The notes under the pieces: model-generated
What the model was told of the DNA's origin: nothing
The model's input: only the letters and a program-made list of their open reading frames with translations
The model's database searches: none
Origin: Actinopolyspora halophila DSM 43834
GTDB lineage: Bacteria; Actinomycetota; Actinomycetes; Mycobacteriales; Pseudonocardiaceae
DNA: 64,000 nucleotides
Reading direction: 5' to 3'
Assembly (NCBI RefSeq): GCF_000371785.1
Contig: NZ_AQUI01000002.1
Span: forward strand, 5,071,352-5,135,351
Shown: positions 60,840-64,000 of the stretch, in pieces
Numbering within the stretch: position 1 is the stretch's first letter
Layout of the letters: each line of letters starts with the position of its first letter
Program-made: the position numbers and the translations under genes

Positions 60840-60872
60840 TCGAGGTTCGAGCTCGAACAGCGCCGAACCAGC
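60812..60872 (+). repeat. Direct duplication of the desA 3' end
   Basis: The 25-bp segment at 60812-60836 (CGAGCTCGAACAGCGCCGAG and five more bases) recurs at 60848-60872 with one change. The second copy lies between desA and desB and is non-coding. It looks like a recent local duplication. Confidence 0.8.
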
Positions 60873-60898
60873 CGAGAACACGTCGAACCGGAGCACGC

Positions 60899-62221
60899 AT
60901 GCAACCGACGCACGACTTCATCGCCATCGGAGTCGGACCGTTCAACCTCGGGCTCGCCTGCCTGACCGAGCCGATCGGCGAGCTGAACGGGCTCTTCCTG
61001 GAGCGAAAACCCGATTTCGACTGGCACAGCGGGATGATGCTGGAAAGCAGCACCCTGCAGACGCCGTTCCTGGCCGACCTGGTGAGCATGGCCGACCCGA
61101 CCTCACCGTTCTCCTTCCTGAACTACCTCAAGGAGGTCGGCAGGCTGTACTCCTTCTACATCCGCGCCGACTGGTTCCCGCCCCGGCTCGAGTACAACGA
61201 CTACTGCCGCTGGGCGGCGCGCAAGCTCGACAACGTCCGGTTCGGCAACGAGGTGACCTCGGTCGAGTACGACGAGCGGTCCGCGACCTATCTGGTGCAC
61301 GCAACGGAGCTGTCCAGCGGACGCGTCGACACGCACCGGGCGCACCGCCTCGTGCTCGGAACCGGGACACCGCCGCACGTCCCCGAGGCGTGCCGCGACC
61401 TCGGCGGTGACGCCTTCCACAACTCCGAGTACCTGAACCGCAGGGACTCGCTGCTGGACAAGGACAGCGTCACCGTCGTCGGCAGCGGGCAGAGCGCGGC
61501 CGAGATCTACTACGACCTGCTGGGCGAGATCGACAGGCACGGCTACACCCTCAACTGGGTGACGCGCTCGCCCAGGTTCTTCCCGCTGGAGTACACGAAG
61601 CTGACCCTGGAGATGACCTCTCCCGAGTACACCGACTACTTCCACTCGCTGCCGGAACGGACCAGGGAGTCACTGCTGGCCGAGCAGCACGGCCTGTACA
61701 AGGGGATCAGCGCCGAGCTGGTCGACAACATCTTCGACCTGCTCTACGTGAAGAACCTGTCGCAGCGTTGCTCGACCAGGCTGATGACCAACACCGCGGT
61801 CACCGCGGCGCACCACGACCCGGACAGCGGGAAGTACACGCTGGACCTCCGCCAGCAGGAGCAGGGCGAGGACTTCACATTGGACACCGAGGGACTGGTG
61901 CTGGCCACCGGATACCGCTACGAGGTCCCCGAACTGCTCGACCCCGTGACCGACCGGATCAGCTGGGACGAGGCCGGGCGCTTCGACGTCGGGCGGAACT
62001 ACAGCATCGACCCGAAGGGCGCGGAGATCTTCGTGCAGAACGCCGAGCTGCACACGCACGGATTCGTCACCCCGGATCTCGGCATGGCCGCCTACCGCAA
62101 CTCCTGCATCATCCGGGAGATGCTCGGCGAGGAGTACTACCCGATCGAGCGCTCGATCGCCTTCCAGCAGTTCGGCGCTCCCGAACAGCGGAGCCGAGCG
62201 GGAGAGGAGCCGGTGGCATGA
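60899..62221 (+). CDS. desB: Lysine/cadaverine N-monooxygenase (DesB-like)
   Basis: A 440-residue FAD/NADPH enzyme that N-hydroxylates a terminal amine (cadaverine in desferrioxamine synthesis). It begins [20 protein letters not shown] (FAD GxGPxNL motif at residues 11-17). FADXXG-like [20 protein letters not shown] follows. The NADPH motif is [20 protein letters not shown], and the C-terminal [15 protein letters not shown] is the ATGY motif. It runs into desC with a 4-nt ATGA overlap. Confidence 0.93.
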   Translation: MQPTHDFIAIGVGPFNLGLACLTEPIGELNGLFLERKPDFDWHSGMMLESSTLQTPFLADLVSMADPTSPFSFLNYLKEVGRLYSFYIRADWFPPRLEYNDYCRWAARKLDNVRFGNEVTSVEYDERSATYLVHATELSSGRVDTHRAHRLVLGTGTPPHVPEACRDLGGDAFHNSEYLNRRDSLLDKDSVTVVGSGQSAAEIYYDLLGEIDRHGYTLNWVTRSPRFFPLEYTKLTLEMTSPEYTDYFHSLPERTRESLLAEQHGLYKGISAELVDNIFDLLYVKNLSQRCSTRLMTNTAVTAAHHDPDSGKYTLDLRQQEQGEDFTLDTEGLVLATGYRYEVPELLDPVTDRISWDEAGRFDVGRNYSIDPKGAEIFVQNAELHTHGFVTPDLGMAAYRNSCIIREMLGEEYYPIERSIAFQQFGAPEQRSRAGEEPVA

Positions 62222-62805
62222 ACGACGTCGTTTTCACCCGCACCGACCCACGACTCGGGGAGTTCGCGGTCCGCCACGTGGACCCGGCCGCGGACGTCGA
62301 CCTGCTGCACCGCTGGCTCACCCACCCCAAGTCGGCGTTCTGGCTGATGGGCGAGGCCACGCGGGACGACGTGGCGCGGCAGTTCACCGACGTAGCGGCC
62401 ACCCCCGGGCACGACGCGCTGCTGGGCACGCACGACGGGACGCCCGCCTTCGTGATGGAGCGCTACGACCCGGCCGGCAGCGAACTGGCCGATGCGTACC
62501 GGGTGCTGCCGGGCGACGTGGGCATGCACTTCCTGGTCGCCCCGACCACGACGCCCCTGCGCGGATTCACCCTCGGCGTGCTGCGCACCGTCATGGAACT
62601 GCTGCTGTCCGATCCGGACAACCGGCGCGTGGTCGTCGAGCCCGACGTGCGCAACACCTCCGTGCACCGGCTCAACCGCGCTGTCGGGTTCGAGGAGGTC
62701 GAGACCGTGTCCGTGCCGGGCAAGACGGCCCTTCTCAGCACCTGCACCCGCGCCCAGTACCAGGCGACGGTGCCCGCCGAGCACGATCAGGAGGTATCCA
62801 GTTGA
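62218..62805 (+). CDS. desC: Siderophore N-acyltransferase (DesC-like GNAT)
   Basis: A 195-residue acyltransferase that should transfer an acetyl or succinyl group from CoA to the hydroxylamine made by DesB. The family pattern is [29 protein letters not shown] (IucB/RhbD-type start), [20 protein letters not shown], and [21 protein letters not shown]. The ATG overlaps the desB stop, and its own TGA overlaps the TTG start of desD, so three genes are translationally coupled. Confidence 0.9.
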   Translation: MNDVVFTRTDPRLGEFAVRHVDPAADVDLLHRWLTHPKSAFWLMGEATRDDVARQFTDVAATPGHDALLGTHDGTPAFVMERYDPAGSELADAYRVLPGDVGMHFLVAPTTTPLRGFTLGVLRTVMELLLSDPDNRRVVVEPDVRNTSVHRLNRAVGFEEVETVSVPGKTALLSTCTRAQYQATVPAEHDQEVSS

Positions 62806-64000
62806 GCAGCGCAGCAGCACCGCGCGAGGCCGCGGCCCATCTGACACCGCACCACTGGGAGACCGCCAACCGATTACTGGTGCGCAAGGCACTGGCCGAG
62901 TTCTCCCACGAACGCCTGCTGGAACCCGCGGAAACCGCGCCGGGGCACTACCGGGTGAGCAGCGACGACGGGCTGGTGGAGTACCACTTCACGGCCGAGA
63001 TGGGGAGCCTGCGGCACTGGCGGGTCGACGCCGACAGCATCACCAGGCACTCCGAGGGCAGCGAGCAGCCGCTCGACGCGCTCGCGCTGTTCCTGGAGTT
63101 CCGCAAGACCCTGGGGCTGCGCACGGAGATGCTGCCCGTCTACCTGGAGGAGATCAGCAGCACGCTGTCCAGCAGCGCGTTCAAGCTGGCCATGCCCGCC
63201 ACGCGCTCGGCGGAACTGCTCGACGCAGGCTTCCAGGCGGTGGAGTCCGGGCTCACCGAGGGGCACCCGTGCTTCGTGGCCAACAGCGGGCGCATCGGGT
63301 TCGACAGCACCGAGTTCACCGCGTACGCGCCGGAGGCCGGGCAGGCGGTCTCCCTGGTCTGGATGGCCGCGCACCGCGACAGGTCCACCTTCACCGTCTC
63401 CTCCGAGACGAGCTACGCGGAGCTGATCTCGTCCGAACTGGACGAGGAGGAGCGGGCCGGGTTCGCCGCCGGGCTGCGCGAGCGCGGGCTCGACCCGGAG
63501 GAGTACCACCTCTTCCCGGTGCACCCGTGGCAGTGGGAGAACAAGCTCTCGGTGACCTTCGCCGCCGAGGTGGCGCGGAACAACCTCGTCCACCTCGGCC
63601 GCGGGACCGACGCGTACCGCCCGCAGCAGTCCGTGCGCACCATGTTCAACGAGAGCTCACCGTCGAAGCACTACGTGAAAACGGCGCTGTCGGTGCTCAA
63701 CATGGGCTTCCTGCGCGGGTTGTCCGCCGAGTACATGAAGGCGACCCCGGCCATCAACGACTGGCTGGCCGGGGTGATCGCGCGTGATCGGCAGCTCGCC
63801 GACTCGGGATTCGACATCCTGCGCGAGCGGGCCGCGATCGGATACCACAACGAGTACTACGAGGCCGCCGGTTCGAAGAGCTCCCCCTACCGCAAGATGC
63901 TGGCCGCGCTCTGGCGGGAGAGCCCCGTGCCGAAGATCCGCTCCGGGCAGCGGCTGGTGAGCATGGCCGCGCTGCTGCACGTGGACCGCTTCGGGGACTC
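62802..64000 (+). CDS. desD: NIS siderophore synthetase (DesD-like), truncated at the window edge
   Basis: About 399 residues of an IucA/IucC-family synthetase are visible; the frame is open at the right edge and roughly 200 more residues are expected. It joins the acylated hydroxylamine units into the final hydroxamate siderophore using ATP. Motifs include ESGLTEGHPCFVANSGRIGF (nucleotide-binding region), EEYHLFPVHPWQWENKLSV and YVKTALSVLNMGFLRGLS. The TTG start overlaps the desC stop (TTGA) and is preceded by GGAGGTATCCAG. The product cannot be separated between desferrioxamine and bisucaberin-like compounds. Confidence 0.92.
   Translation, partial: MSSAAAPREAAAHLTPHHWETANRLLVRKALAEFSHERLLEPAETAPGHYRVSSDDGLVEYHFTAEMGSLRHWRVDADSITRHSEGSEQPLDALALFLEFRKTLGLRTEMLPVYLEEISSTLSSSAFKLAMPATRSAELLDAGFQAVESGLTEGHPCFVANSGRIGFDSTEFTAYAPEAGQAVSLVWMAAHRDRSTFTVSSETSYAELISSELDEEERAGFAAGLRERGLDPEEYHLFPVHPWQWENKLSVTFAAEVARNNLVHLGRGTDAYRPQQSVRTMFNESSPSKHYVKTALSVLNMGFLRGLSAEYMKATPAINDWLAGVIARDRQLADSGFDILRERAAIGYHNEYYEAAGSKSSPYRKMLAALWRESPVPKIRSGQRLVSMAALLHVDRFGD

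Noticed and set aside
1-64000. tRNA, rRNA or CRISPR arrays
   Set aside because: Read on both strands for T-loop-like motifs and regularly spaced repeats; none seen. A covariance-model search could still find something I missed.

Overview
The window is high-G+C actinobacterial DNA, most likely from a filamentous member of the Pseudonocardiales. Actinopolyspora or Saccharopolyspora relatives are my best guess; this rests on gene content, not on a marker gene. Pointers are a mycothiol-dependent DinB-type enzyme, DUF3073, DUF3558 and DUF5318 proteins, frequent GTG/TTG starts, and many acid-rich proteins, which would suit a halotolerant organism. The order ino1 - padR - DUF5318 - ponA1 - GT87 membrane protein - rpsF - ssb - rpsR - rplI - dnaB (12.9-32.7 kb) matches the oriC-proximal Rv0046c-Rv0058 block of Mycobacterium tuberculosis as I remember it, with an accessory insert at 21.3-27.7 kb. 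The window therefore probably lies near the origin.

Layout: 0-7.5 kb has an asparaginase tail, a conserved unknown protein, DUF3073, and the purine genes purM and purF with a sterol-carrier-like partner, then a LuxR-type regulator and a PRC-barrel protein. 7.8-12.7 kb has a type VII secretion-associated protein, a GH15 trehalase-like enzyme translationally coupled to glucose dehydrogenase, and a DUF3558 lipoprotein. 12.9-32.7 kb is the conserved origin-side block: inositol phosphate synthase, PadR with a perfect operator palindrome, the class A penicillin-binding protein, the ribosomal/ssb operon with an apparent autoregulatory leader, a DnaA-box cluster, and dnaB interrupted by a class 3 intein. 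32.7-51.2 kb holds acetyltransferases, HAD phosphatases, an MFS pump, a PhoX phosphatase with a candidate PHO box, an amidohydrolase, two NarL/LiaR-type two-component systems, trmB and an ABC exporter. 51.5-54.6 kb has a secreted GH2 glycosidase and a secreted aldose epimerase. 54.8-58.9 kb has two dynamin-like GTPases around a GrpE-like gene. 59-64 kb has an iron-box-controlled desABCD hydroxamate siderophore operon, cut by the window edge inside desD.

The most unusual feature is a family of about ten dispersed non-coding repeats (at roughly 0.35, 5.9, 21.5, 25.6, 38.7, 43.5, 45.4, 45.6, 54.7 and 56.4 kb). Six of them begin just after a stop codon, in the sense orientation of that gene. A shared GGAACCT-like box sits about 37-46 nt past the stop in five and 61 nt in the sixth. 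The three full-length copies fold into the same three-tier nested hairpin, and their stem sequences differ in a compensatory way. This points to a selected RNA (or single-stranded DNA) structure at gene 3' ends.
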